Source of the DNA: Pantoea sp. RIT-PI-b
GTDB lineage: Bacteria; Pseudomonadota; Gammaproteobacteria; Enterobacterales; Enterobacteriaceae
DNA length: 64,000 nucleotides
Direction of reading: 5' to 3'
NCBI RefSeq assembly: GCF_001187905.1
Contig: NZ_LGIS01000030.1
Span: forward strand, 186,001-250,000
The notes under the pieces are model-generated. The model did not search any database. It was not told the origin of the DNA and saw only the letters and a list, made by a program, of their open reading frames with translations. Every line of letters starts with the position of its first letter. Positions within the stretch are counted from its first letter, which is position 1. This document shows, piece by piece, positions 44,084-52,078 of this stretch. The translations under genes and the position numbers were made by a program.

Positions 44084-44158
44084 CGTAGCGGCGCGATTTA
44101 TCGCGCGTGTTTAGCAGCAGTCTCGCTGTAACAATGCGCGATAAATCGCGCCGCTACG
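44084..44158. repeat. Class 2 REP pair, perfect 23-bp inverted repeat (ypfN-ypfH)
   Basis: The arm at 44084-44106 (C-GTAG-CGGCGCGAT then TTATCGCGC) is repeated exactly in reverse complement at 44136-44158, 29 bases apart. Each arm itself folds: GCGCGAT / ATCGCGC. The GTAG foot is shared with the class 1 units but the palindrome is different, and here the GTAG ends face outward. It lies between converging genes. Confidence 0.9.
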
Positions 44159-44176
44159 AAGTGTGCAGATATAAAT

Positions 44177-44875
44177 TTAGATCATCATCACCACATCATC
44201 ATCGCCGGGCTTAGCGCCGCTCAGCGCTTCATCGAAGTAACGACGCGGCACGGTATAACGCAGATGATTGAGCGCCAGCTCCATGCTGCGATCGTCAATG
44301 GCGTGCGGCAGATCCTCAACCACATCCAGCGTTACATCGCCACCTAGCAACATAAGGCGTTGCTTCGCCTCCTCTGCGTGCTTGAGCGGAATCTGCTCAT
44401 CGTAATCGCCATGAATCAGATGGATAGTGTTGCGGGTAGATGCGCGCTGCGGCAGCGTGGCATAGCGGCCGCTAAACACAATTGCTCGCCCGGCCAAATC
44501 TGGCTGCGCCTTAACGCCTTCCAGCACCATGGTGCCTCCCTGTGAAAAACCGACCAGCGCAGTTGCTTCGGCGCGTACCCCGCTTTGCTGCTGCCAGTGA
44601 CGCACCGATTCCACGAATTCCGGCATCACCGCATCCACGCCCTGCTGCTCCGAGCGATCGTGCGCCGGAATATCGGCAAACCACAGGCGTCCCTGAGGAA
44701 CGCTGCTGGCAGCGTAAGGTGCGCCAACGGAAACCACCAGCGCTTGCGGGAACGCCTTAGCGAACCAGCTGCCAATCTGCGCCATCGAATCCGGGTTGTC
44801 GTTTACGCCGTGATACAGCAGGAACAGCTGCGCTGCACTGCTGGGTTGCTGAACAATTACATATAGTAGTGCCAT
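44177..44875 (-). CDS. ypfH: Carboxylesterase YpfH (alpha/beta hydrolase)
   Basis: A 232-residue alpha/beta hydrolase, same length as E. coli YpfH, which acts on short-chain p-nitrophenyl esters. Nucleophile elbow GFSQGG (Ser about 111), oxyanion-side LLYHGVNDNP, catalytic Asp near IHGDYDEQIP and His in EDLPHAIDDRS. The C-terminus PRRYFDEALSGAKPGDDDVV is conserved. AGGAGGAT ribosome site. Natural substrate unknown. Confidence 0.92.
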   Translation of the reverse strand: MALLYVIVQQPSSAAQLFLLYHGVNDNPDSMAQIGSWFAKAFPQALVVSVGAPYAASSVPQGRLWFADIPAHDRSEQQGVDAVMPEFVESVRHWQQQSGVRAEATALVGFSQGGTMVLEGVKAQPDLAGRAIVFSGRYATLPQRASTRNTIHLIHGDYDEQIPLKHAEEAKQRLMLLGGDVTLDVVEDLPHAIDDRSMELALNHLRYTVPRRYFDEALSGAKPGDDDVVMMI

Positions 44876-44948
44876 AAGATCCTCCTCAAATCACTATACG
44901 CCGCTGCTCGCACAGAGATACCGGGAAAATTTGAATGAGATAATGGAT

Positions 44949-46907
44949 TTATTGCAACGAAGGGATCTGCGGTGCCGCGTCAGGATTGAGCTGAATTAGG
45001 GCCTCGGCAACTTCAGATCGCAGCTTGTGCATCAACGCCTTGCGCCCGCTAAGTCCCGCATTTTGCGCCGCGCTGCTCAGCGACTGTTTTTGCAGCAGAA
45101 TGGCATGCAACAAGGGTGAAGAAGCGTGGCGCACCAGACGCTGTAACACCGCATAGCTGGCTTCAAAAGGGCGCTGTGCCCAGGCGAAACCCGCCAGCAG
45201 CGCCCAATCGTCATCATTGAGCAATTGGCTGTCATCGCTTGCCAGCGATAACGGCAGTTCAATGATCTCCTGCAGCCACGGCCAGTCGCGCGCCAGGCGC
45301 TGCGCTGCCTGCTGTTGTAGCGCTTCGCCTTTTGCAGTCATCGCCAGCATCGCCATCGCGGCATAGCAGCCGCTGCTGGCTTCGCGCTGCGAACCCACCC
45401 GCACCAGCGTAAAACCGCAGGCGCGCCAGAAGTGCCACAGGGATTCGGTGTAGCCGAAACTAACCGAAAGATAATCACAGCCCCGCGCCTGTTGGCGTGC
45501 CGTTGCGACTAAAGCTTTGCCGATACCGCGCTGGCGCTGTGCCGCCTGCACCGCAATCCGGCTAATGCGTTGTGAACGCAGCGTCGCCGCCTGCGCAAAA
45601 CCCGCATGCGCCGCCAGCGATTGCGCCACCAGATTGCCACGCGGCCGGCGGTAACCCGCCCATATCGCTTCTGCTAGCGCTTGATCTAATCCGCCCTCCT
45701 CCACCAGCCACAGCGCGCCGGTGATGTGTTCACCTTCCCCGGCTAACCAAAAACGCATGCCAGGTGCATCCAGCATGCGGCGTAAATCCAGCGGTGACGT
45801 GCGGTAGTGCGCGCTGGCCAGCAGGCGGTAACCCGCTTCCAGCGCAGAAAAGTTTTGCTGTGGTGTCGCCGGGAAAATTGCGACGTCGGCGTTTACGCGG
45901 CTTTCCTGCGCATCCTCAAACAGCAACGCCTGACTGAGCCACTGCTCCAGCGGATCGTTGGGCGACCAACGCAACGGCTCGTCGAGCTGGAAGTAACGAA
46001 CATCGGGCAAGGTGGCGCAGAAGCGCAGCATAAAACCGCGTCCGGTACCTTCATAACCTTGTACGGTGGTGGTGAGCAGCACACGCGGAAAACGCTGCAC
46101 CAGCTGCTGCAACAGCGGCGTGGGAATCGCTGCCGCTTCATCGACAATCAGCCATTGCGCCAGCGGCGTCTGTTCTCGCGCCAGAATGGCATCCGGTGCC
46201 ATAAAGCGGAAATGCTCACCCGCAAAGTCGGCCAGCACCTCGGTTGAGACTTTGCCGGGCGCCGTCACTAAACAGTGCTGATTCTGCTGCGCCAGCATGC
46301 CCGCCAATGCAGATTTGCCGCGACCGCGCGCGGCGGTGATCACCGCGACGCCGGCAGGCATCGTTTCGAGCTGTTGCAGGATTTGCGCCTGCTGCTGTGG
46401 TGCCTGGCAGTGCCATTCGGGCAGATCAATGTCGGCGGGATAACGCACAGGTTGATGCTGACGCTGCAACATTACCTGCGCATCGTCGAGAAGAAGAGAT
46501 TGGAGATGATGGATAAAATGCGGTGTGGCGATCGGTTCGGCGACATCGGCCCAACGCAGGCTGTCAGCATCCGTTTGCGTTGGCCAGCTTTTCCAGGCGG
46601 GCGTCAATAGCAATAACCAGCTGCCTGCACGCAAGGTTCCCGCCAGCGCCGCGAAGGCTTCGGCATGAAAACCTTTACGTGCATCAAATATCGCGTGCTG
46701 GAACTCACGGCCCAGTAACGTGCGCAACGCGGTTGGCGCGACCGCGTGCGGCAAATCATCGCTATCGCTGAGCGTCAGCCAATCGCCTTGCAACTCCGCT
46801 CGCCATTGCGAGGCTTGCTGCCGGGCCCAATCCGCTTCGCCAGCAATCACACTCAGGCGGCGAATGCCTGCACGCTGCATCGCCGCCGTCGGTTCAATCA
46901 AGGACAT
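44949..46907 (-). CDS. tmcA: tRNA(Met) cytidine acetyltransferase TmcA
   Basis: A 652-residue enzyme that makes N4-acetylcytidine at the wobble base of elongator tRNA-Met, using acetyl-CoA and ATP. N-terminal RNA-binding region, then a helicase-like ATPase (Walker A AARGRGKSALAG, Walker B LIVDEAAAIP, VQGYEGTGRGFMLRF), a GNAT domain (ISRIAVQAAQRQRGIGKAL) and a C-terminal tail. The ATG at 46907 shares one base with the ypfJ stop; a GTG directly upstream is an alternative. Pairs with ypfJ as in E. coli. Confidence 0.94.
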   Translation of the reverse strand: MSLIEPTAAMQRAGIRRLSVIAGEADWARQQASQWRAELQGDWLTLSDSDDLPHAVAPTALRTLLGREFQHAIFDARKGFHAEAFAALAGTLRAGSWLLLLTPAWKSWPTQTDADSLRWADVAEPIATPHFIHHLQSLLLDDAQVMLQRQHQPVRYPADIDLPEWHCQAPQQQAQILQQLETMPAGVAVITAARGRGKSALAGMLAQQNQHCLVTAPGKVSTEVLADFAGEHFRFMAPDAILAREQTPLAQWLIVDEAAAIPTPLLQQLVQRFPRVLLTTTVQGYEGTGRGFMLRFCATLPDVRYFQLDEPLRWSPNDPLEQWLSQALLFEDAQESRVNADVAIFPATPQQNFSALEAGYRLLASAHYRTSPLDLRRMLDAPGMRFWLAGEGEHITGALWLVEEGGLDQALAEAIWAGYRRPRGNLVAQSLAAHAGFAQAATLRSQRISRIAVQAAQRQRGIGKALVATARQQARGCDYLSVSFGYTESLWHFWRACGFTLVRVGSQREASSGCYAAMAMLAMTAKGEALQQQAAQRLARDWPWLQEIIELPLSLASDDSQLLNDDDWALLAGFAWAQRPFEASYAVLQRLVRHASSPLLHAILLQKQSLSSAAQNAGLSGRKALMHKLRSEVAEALIQLNPDAAPQIPSLQ

Positions 46908-47776
46908 CACTTGCTAGCGAAGGTGTTGCACTGACCGGGATCGCCGCTATCGAAACCGCGCTTCAGCCAGGTGTAACGCTGCTGGGATGTACCGTGCGTG
47001 AAGCTGTCCGGCACCACGCGGCCCTGACCTTTCTGCTGCAAGCGATCGTCGCCAATGGCTTCTGCCGCATTTAGCGCTTCCTGCAGATCGCCAACTTCGA
47101 GAATATTTTGCTGCTGCATATAATGGCCCCAAACACCAGCAAAGCAGTCAGCCTGCAGCTCCATCTTCACCGACAGTTGATTAGCCTGCGCCTGACTCGC
47201 GCCCTGCTGCATCTGGCGTACTTTCGGCTCAATACCGAGCAGTTTTTGTACGTGATGGCCAACTTCGTGGGCAATGACATAGCCCTGCGCAAAATCGCCG
47301 CCGGCACCGAGTTTGGTTTTCATATCATCGTAAAACGACAAATCGATATACACGGTTTGATCGGCCGGGCAATAAAACGGCCCCATCGCCGATTGGCCGG
47401 TACCACAATTGGTGCGCGTCGCACCGCGATACATCACCAGTTTCGGCGGCACGTACTGTTTGTTCATCTGCTGGAACAGCTTGCTCCAGGTATCTTCCGT
47501 GGTCGCCAGAATCACCGAGGTGAATTTGGCATCTTCATTGCTCTGCGCGGTGTTCACCTGACGCTGCTGCGAAGTTGGCGCGACGCTACCGCCGCCTTCC
47601 AGCAGCGCGGTGAGGTCGTAGCCGTAATAGCCTGCAACAGCGACAACCACTAACAAGATCAGGCCACCTTTGCCGCGCGGAATGCGGATTTGCCGTCCGC
47701 CACCGCTGCCAATGCCCGGTGAATCATTGCGTCGATCTTCTACATTGTCGCTTTCACGACGCCCTTGCCAGCGCAT
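46907..47776 (-). CDS. ypfJ: Neutral zinc metallopeptidase family protein YpfJ
   Basis: A 289-residue membrane-anchored protein: cytosolic Arg/Asp-rich N-terminus, TM helix about 38-55, then a periplasmic zinc-peptidase domain with H170-E-V-G-H174 and the later conserved LQADCFAGVWG segment that supplies the third ligand. Cys pairs (TNCGTG, FYCPAD) suggest a disulfide. Function unknown. Co-transcribed with tmcA. Confidence 0.93.
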   Translation of the reverse strand: MRWQGRRESDNVEDRRNDSPGIGSGGGRQIRIPRGKGGLILLVVVAVAGYYGYDLTALLEGGGSVAPTSQQRQVNTAQSNEDAKFTSVILATTEDTWSKLFQQMNKQYVPPKLVMYRGATRTNCGTGQSAMGPFYCPADQTVYIDLSFYDDMKTKLGAGGDFAQGYVIAHEVGHHVQKLLGIEPKVRQMQQGASQAQANQLSVKMELQADCFAGVWGHYMQQQNILEVGDLQEALNAAEAIGDDRLQQKGQGRVVPDSFTHGTSQQRYTWLKRGFDSGDPGQCNTFASK

Positions 47777-47856
47777 GGCCTACTCCTTTAAACATGTTTT
47801 GGCATGATTTTAGTTGGCGGCGCAGGTTAGCACCAGTGTTGTAGTCACATAACACC

Positions 47857-47880
47857 GTAGGGTCGTCATTAATGACGACC
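47857..47880 (+). repeat. REP unit between purC and ypfJ, upstream member
   Basis: GTAGG, then GTCGTCAT / ATGACGAC, C. Same T/A paired variant as the copy at 41712. With the unit at 47901 it forms a pair whose GTAG-type ends face outward. Confidence 0.85.
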
Positions 47881-47894
47881 TCTATTACGGGCAT

Positions 47895-47925
47895 AAAAAA
47901 AGGTCGTCATAAATGACGACCCTCC
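47895..47925 (-). terminator. purC terminator formed by a REP unit
   Basis: On the minus strand GGTCGTCAT / ATGACGACC is followed directly by seven T. The unit starts 18 bases after the purC stop. So a family palindrome (47901-47925, ending CCCTCC instead of CCCTAC) also serves as a standard Rho-independent terminator. Confidence 0.85.
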
Positions 47926-47942
47926 AAGATAGGTGGACAGAC

Positions 47943-48656
47943 TTAATCCAGCTTCACACCCAAACGCTGGGCGACTTCTTCGTACGCTTCAACCAGGCCG
48001 CCGAGGCTCTGACGGAAACGGTCTTTGTCCATTTTGTCCATGGTGTTTTTGTCCCACAGGCGCGCGCCGTCTGGCGAGAACTCATCGCCCAGCACCACTT
48101 CGCCGTTGAACAGACCAAACTCCAGCTTGAAGTCGACCAGGATTAAGCCCGCGTCATCAAACAGCTTGCTCAGCACGTCGTTGGCTTTAAAGGTCAGCTC
48201 TTGCATACGTGCCAGATTGGCTTTGCTCACCCAACCAAAGGTTTCGCAATAGGATTCGTTCACCATCGGGTCGTGTTTGGCGTCATCTTTCAGGAAGAGA
48301 TCAAACAGCGGTGGATTGAGTACAATGCCCTCTTCCACGCCCAGACGTTTTACCAGCGATCCTGCCGCACGGTTGCGCACCACGCACTCGACCGGCACCA
48401 TCTCCAGCTTTTTCACCAGCGCTTCGTTATCCGACAGCAGCGCTTCCATCTGGGTCGGAATGCCCGCTTCCTGCAATTTGGTCATGATGAAATGGTTGAA
48501 CTTGTTGTTCACCATCCCTTTGCGATCAAACTGCTCGATTCGTGCACCGTCTCCTGCTGACGTATCGTTGCGGAATTCAAGTACCAGCAGATCCGGATTA
48601 TCGGTGCTGTATACGGTTTTCGCTTTACCGCGATACAACTCAGCTCGCTTTTGCAT
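47943..48656 (-). CDS. purC: SAICAR synthetase
   Basis: A 237-residue ATP-dependent ligase joining CAIR and aspartate to form SAICAR in purine synthesis; same length as E. coli PurC. Motifs: ELYRGKAKTVY, SAGDG, VPVECVVRNRAAGSL, LVDFKLEFG, GDEFSPDGARLWD. The start at 48656 follows GGAG and gives the family N-terminus MQKRAELYRGK; a longer reading is rejected. A PurR-like box lies about 65-80 bases upstream, and a REP-based terminator follows. Confidence 0.97.
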   Translation of the reverse strand: MQKRAELYRGKAKTVYSTDNPDLLVLEFRNDTSAGDGARIEQFDRKGMVNNKFNHFIMTKLQEAGIPTQMEALLSDNEALVKKLEMVPVECVVRNRAAGSLVKRLGVEEGIVLNPPLFDLFLKDDAKHDPMVNESYCETFGWVSKANLARMQELTFKANDVLSKLFDDAGLILVDFKLEFGLFNGEVVLGDEFSPDGARLWDKNTMDKMDKDRFRQSLGGLVEAYEEVAQRLGVKLD

Positions 48657-48720
48657 CTTGTTAACTCCAAACATGAAAGAACACGTGTTCAGCGGTGTTT
48701 CACCGCGCGCCGACTGCATG

Positions 48721-48736
48721 ACGCAATCGTTTACTT
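48721..48736. promoter_or_regulatory. PurR box upstream of purC
   Basis: ACGCAATCGTTTACTT matches the PurR consensus ACGCAAACGTTTGCGT at 13 of 16 positions and lies in the purC promoter region, as in E. coli, where PurR represses purC. Confidence 0.65.
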
Positions 48737-48762
48737 CGCCGGGCGCTATTATGCCAAATCCA

Positions 48763-48790
48763 AAACAAAAAGGCCGGAGAATCTCCGGCC
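48763..48790 (-). terminator. Terminator after bamC
   Basis: On the minus strand a perfect 9-bp stem GGCCGGAGA / TCTCCGGCC with a one-base centre (longer loop on folding) is followed by TTTTTGTTTTGG. Located just past the bamC stop; separates dapA-bamC from the purC promoter. Confidence 0.88.
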
Positions 48791-48800
48791 CTTTGGCAAT

Positions 48801-49829
48801 TTATTTCAGCGCGCCTTGAATCACTGATACCAGCGCATCATTCTGCGTCTGGGTTAGCACGTGACCTTTCGGATCGATGAACTGCAGACTACTGCGGTTA
48901 TCCAGATCGCCAACCTGCAATTTGTAATCGCCGTTTGGTAATTCCGGATCTTTCGCACCGATCTCATCCCACACGCCGCTGCCCGGCTGTTTGTAGGTGA
49001 CTTTCAGGCTGCCCTGCGAACGGTTGTCGTCAGTGACTTCCATGCCCACGCGTTTCAGCGCCGCTGGCAAACGCTGCCAGGTCACGTTGAACGGTGCACG
49101 CAGAATCAACAGCGGTAAACCGGTATCGTCCGCGCCGCTCTGCACATCAATTTGTCCGGTAGCACGGTTTGCTGCGGCATCCTGGCTGGCAGAATCCACT
49201 TTATCCAGACCGGTGCTGATGTCGTTCAGCATCTGGCCGGTATAGCGTTGGATCTGCGCCGGAGAAGTGACGGTCTGACCTGACTGCTGCAGTTCGAGCA
49301 GACGTACCGTCAGCACTTGCTGATAGCTCTGATTCTGCACGCTGATCTGATAGCGACCGCGATACTGGTTATCTTCGTCAGCACGGTTCCACTGCACCCA
49401 ATCGGTAGTCAGCTGCTGTGAAGCATCATCACGCTGCGCAATCGGGAACTTGTAAGACTGGACTACGCCAACCACTTGCGACCAGATCGAACCCCGGCTG
49501 CTTTCCACGGCCAGCACGCCGGTGTTACCGGTGAACTGCGCACGCGTGCCGTTCAGCAATGCCAGCGGCTGGGCTGGCGGACGAATATCCAGCTCTTTAC
49601 CAACTGCGCCTTTGGCGACGCTATGCGGAACATCGTAATCACCATTCTGCAGTGGCAGAATCATGCCGGCGGGCGCTTTTAAATCCTGCAGCTCAGGCGC
49701 CTGCAGGTAAGATTCGTCGCCGCTGACCTGGCGCTTATAACGCTGATCGTTGGAACACGCTGTTAGCAGCATCAGGGTGGAAAGGCCCACTACCGTTGCC
49801 AGCGTCGAGCGCTTAACTGAATAACTCAT
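48801..49829 (-). CDS. bamC: Outer membrane assembly lipoprotein BamC
   Basis: A 342-residue lipoprotein of the BAM complex that inserts beta-barrel proteins. Signal peptide with lipobox (LLTAC, Cys25). The long unstructured N-terminal stretch after the lipobox (RYKRQVSGDESYLQAPELQ, PLQNGDYDVP), which contacts BamD, is conserved; two helix-grip domains follow (about 100-210 and 230-340). 14 bases after dapA, as in E. coli. Confidence 0.95.
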   Translation of the reverse strand: MSYSVKRSTLATVVGLSTLMLLTACSNDQRYKRQVSGDESYLQAPELQDLKAPAGMILPLQNGDYDVPHSVAKGAVGKELDIRPPAQPLALLNGTRAQFTGNTGVLAVESSRGSIWSQVVGVVQSYKFPIAQRDDASQQLTTDWVQWNRADEDNQYRGRYQISVQNQSYQQVLTVRLLELQQSGQTVTSPAQIQRYTGQMLNDISTGLDKVDSASQDAAANRATGQIDVQSGADDTGLPLLILRAPFNVTWQRLPAALKRVGMEVTDDNRSQGSLKVTYKQPGSGVWDEIGAKDPELPNGDYKLQVGDLDNRSSLQFIDPKGHVLTQTQNDALVSVIQGALK

Positions 49830-49843
49830 TGATTCTCCCTAAA

Positions 49844-50722
49844 TTATCGCAGACCCGCTTTAATCAGCGCCTGAGCCGTTTTCGCCTGACCCGCTTCGGT
49901 CAGTGGCGTCATTGGCAAGCGCAGCGTGTCATCCGCGATTAATCCTAGCTGTTTTGCTGCCCATTTCACCGGGATTGGATTGGGTTCACAGAAAAGCGTC
50001 TGGTGCAGATGCATCAGACGCTGATTCAGGCGACGCGCTTCGGCGAATTTGCCCTGTTGCGCCAACGCACAGAGTTCAACCATTTCACGTGCCGCAATAT
50101 TAGCCGTTACCGAAATGACGCCTTTGCCGCCCAGTTGCATGGAGTCCAGCGCCGTGGCGTCATCACCGCTGACGATGATGAACTCATCATTAACCAGCTC
50201 TTGGATCTGTGAGATGCGCGATAAGTTCCCGGTAGCCTCTTTGATTCCGATAATATTTTTAATTTCGGCCAGACGCGCGACGGTTTCCGGCAGCATGTCG
50301 CAACCGGTACGCGAAGGAACGTTATACAGCATCTGCGGCAGATCGGTGCTTTCCGCAATGGCTTTAAAGTGCTGGAACAAGCCTTCCTGGGTTGGACGGT
50401 TGTAGTAAGGCGTCACCGTTAAACAGCCCACAACACCGCTGCCGGTAAAGCGTTTCGTCAGGGAGATGCCTTCAGCTGTGGCATTGGCGCCGGTGCCAGC
50501 GATAACCGGAATACGGCCATCGGCCAGTTCTAGGGTTTGCATTACTACATCACCGTGCTCGTCATGGCTGAGCGTGGCTGATTCGCCGGTGGTGCCAACA
50601 GAAACAATCGCCGCGGTGCCGCTGGCAACATGATAATCAATCAGTTTTTTTAGACTTTCGCGGCAGACATTACCTTTTTCATTCATTGGCGTAATGAGCG
50701 CAACAATACTTCCGGTGAACAT
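49844..50722 (-). CDS. dapA: 4-hydroxy-tetrahydrodipicolinate synthase
   Basis: TIM-barrel lyase of 292 residues condensing pyruvate with aspartate semialdehyde, the first committed step to diaminopimelate and lysine. Schiff-base Lys161 (IIGIKEATGN), Tyr133 (YNVPSRTG), and the pyruvate-site VGTTGESATL are intact. Divergent from gcvR and followed by bamC. Confidence 0.97.
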   Translation of the reverse strand: MFTGSIVALITPMNEKGNVCRESLKKLIDYHVASGTAAIVSVGTTGESATLSHDEHGDVVMQTLELADGRIPVIAGTGANATAEGISLTKRFTGSGVVGCLTVTPYYNRPTQEGLFQHFKAIAESTDLPQMLYNVPSRTGCDMLPETVARLAEIKNIIGIKEATGNLSRISQIQELVNDEFIIVSGDDATALDSMQLGGKGVISVTANIAAREMVELCALAQQGKFAEARRLNQRLMHLHQTLFCEPNPIPVKWAAKQLGLIADDTLRLPMTPLTEAGQAKTAQALIKAGLR

Positions 50723-50865
50723 GGGCTATCCCCTCGACAAACAAGTGCCTCATGTTACGTTTTACATTGAAAGAAAAGCAAGCGAGCCACGCCATTCCCG
50801 CGCTTGTCAGCAGTTTTTTTTATGTTTACCTTATAGTTATTAGCGAACGTACAGGAAATGCCATT

Positions 50866-51432
50866 TTGTCGCAGTCACAGCCTCACCATCTGGTGATCAC
50901 CGCACTGGGCGTTGATCGTCCGGGTATCGTCAATACCATCACCCGCCACGTCAGTAGCTGCGGCTGTAATATCGAAGACAGTCGTCTGGCGATGCTCGGT
51001 GATGAGTTCACCTTCATCATGCTGCTCTCCGGCAGCTGGAATGCGATAACCCTGATTGAATCTACGCTGCCAATGAAAGGTGCCGAGCTGGAGTTGCTGA
51101 TTGTGATGAAGCGCACCAACGCACGCGCTACGCCACCGATGCCCGCCACCGTGTGGGTGCAGGTTGAAGTCCCGGATTCTCCGCACATCATTGAGCGCTT
51201 CACCGATCTGTTCGATAAACACCAGATGAATATCGCCGAATTGGTCTCGCGGATTAAACCGTCGCAGGATGGCGTAGCCCCGACGCTCTATATTCAAATG
51301 ACGGCGCACAGCCCGGCCAATCCGGTCAGCGCCCCTATCGAGCAGGCTTTCAATCAGCTGTGCGAAGAACTGCATGCACAAGGCTCAATTCGTCTTTATA
51401 GTGTGACCGACGATGCCAACAGCAGCGTTTAA
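50866..51432 (+). CDS. gcvR: Glycine cleavage system regulator GcvR
   Basis: A 188-residue protein with two ACT domains (HHLVITALGVDRPGIVNTI at the N-terminus; VEVPDSPHIIERFTDLFDKH in the second half) that binds GcvA and blocks gcv activation when glycine is low. I choose the TTG at 50866: it has AGGAA 8 bases upstream and gives the E. coli length (190). An in-frame ATG 114 bases upstream would add a non-conserved leader that spans a TATAGT -10-like element at 50832-50837. Confidence 0.92.
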   Translation: MSQSQPHHLVITALGVDRPGIVNTITRHVSSCGCNIEDSRLAMLGDEFTFIMLLSGSWNAITLIESTLPMKGAELELLIVMKRTNARATPPMPATVWVQVEVPDSPHIIERFTDLFDKHQMNIAELVSRIKPSQDGVAPTLYIQMTAHSPANPVSAPIEQAFNQLCEELHAQGSIRLYSVTDDANSSV

Positions 51433-51441
51433 TCAGGCTCC

Positions 51442-51496
51442 GGGTTATTTCGCCACACACTCTGCCGCTGCGGCAAACCGTGTAGTGAAATAACCC
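51442..51496. other. Long hairpin between gcvR and bcp
   Basis: GGGTTATTTC (51442-51451) pairs with GAAATAACCC (51487-51496); inside lie ACAC/GTGT and TGCCG-CTG-CGGCA (51463-51475). There is no T-tract after it, so it is not a classic terminator. It lies 10 bases after the gcvR stop and 78 before bcp. Confidence 0.6.
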
Positions 51497-51574
51497 TGAC
51501 GGTAAACACCCCCTGGCACTTTTGTTCCTGATGGTGTATTACCCACAGCATGTAAAAAATAATGGAGAGTTGTG

Positions 51575-52042
51575 ATGAATCCACTGAAAGCCGGTGATAC
51601 CGCACCGAAATTTAGCTTGCCCGATCAGGACGGCGAACAAGTAAATTTGGCCGACTTCCAGGGACAGCGCGTTCTGGTCTATTTCTATCCGAAAGCCATG
51701 ACGCCGGGTTGCACCGTTCAGGCCTGCGGTCTGCGCGACAACATGGATGAGTTGAAAACTGAGGGTGTCACAGTACTGGGCATCAGCACCGATAAAGCCG
51801 AGAAGTTGTCGCGCTTTGCCGATAAAGAGATGCTGAACTTCACGTTGCTATCCGATGAAGATCATCAGGTGTGTGAACAGTTTGGCGTGTGGGGTGAGAA
51901 AACCTTTATGGGTAAAACCTACGACGGCATTCACCGCATCAGCTTCCTGATCGATGACGAAGGCAAGGTAGAGAAAGTGTTCGACGATTTCAAAACGTCT
52001 AACCACCACGACATCGTGTTGGATTATCTGAAATCAGCCTGA
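51575..52042 (+). CDS. bcp: Thiol peroxidase Bcp (peroxiredoxin Q)
   Basis: A 155-residue atypical peroxiredoxin reducing hydroperoxides with thioredoxin. Peroxidatic Cys46 (TPGCTVQ) and resolving Cys51 (ACGLRD) have the short Bcp spacing. Nearly identical to E. coli Bcp. I use the ATG at 51575 after GGAGAG; a GTG directly before it is possible. Closed by a terminator. Confidence 0.96.
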   Translation: MNPLKAGDTAPKFSLPDQDGEQVNLADFQGQRVLVYFYPKAMTPGCTVQACGLRDNMDELKTEGVTVLGISTDKAEKLSRFADKEMLNFTLLSDEDHQVCEQFGVWGEKTFMGKTYDGIHRISFLIDDEGKVEKVFDDFKTSNHHDIVLDYLKSA

Positions 52043-52047
52043 TAGTA

Positions 52048-52078
52048 ACGGGTGCGCAAGCCGCACCCGTTCTCTTTT
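52048..52078 (+). terminator. Terminator after bcp
   Basis: ACGGGTGCG / CGCACCCGT (9 bp) followed by TCTCTTTT, starting 5 bases after the bcp stop. Confidence 0.85.

Noticed and set aside
11859..47925. Short repeats considered as a CRISPR array
   Set aside because: Copies are spread over 36 kb, lie between housekeeping genes, vary in orientation and have no regular spacers or cas genes.
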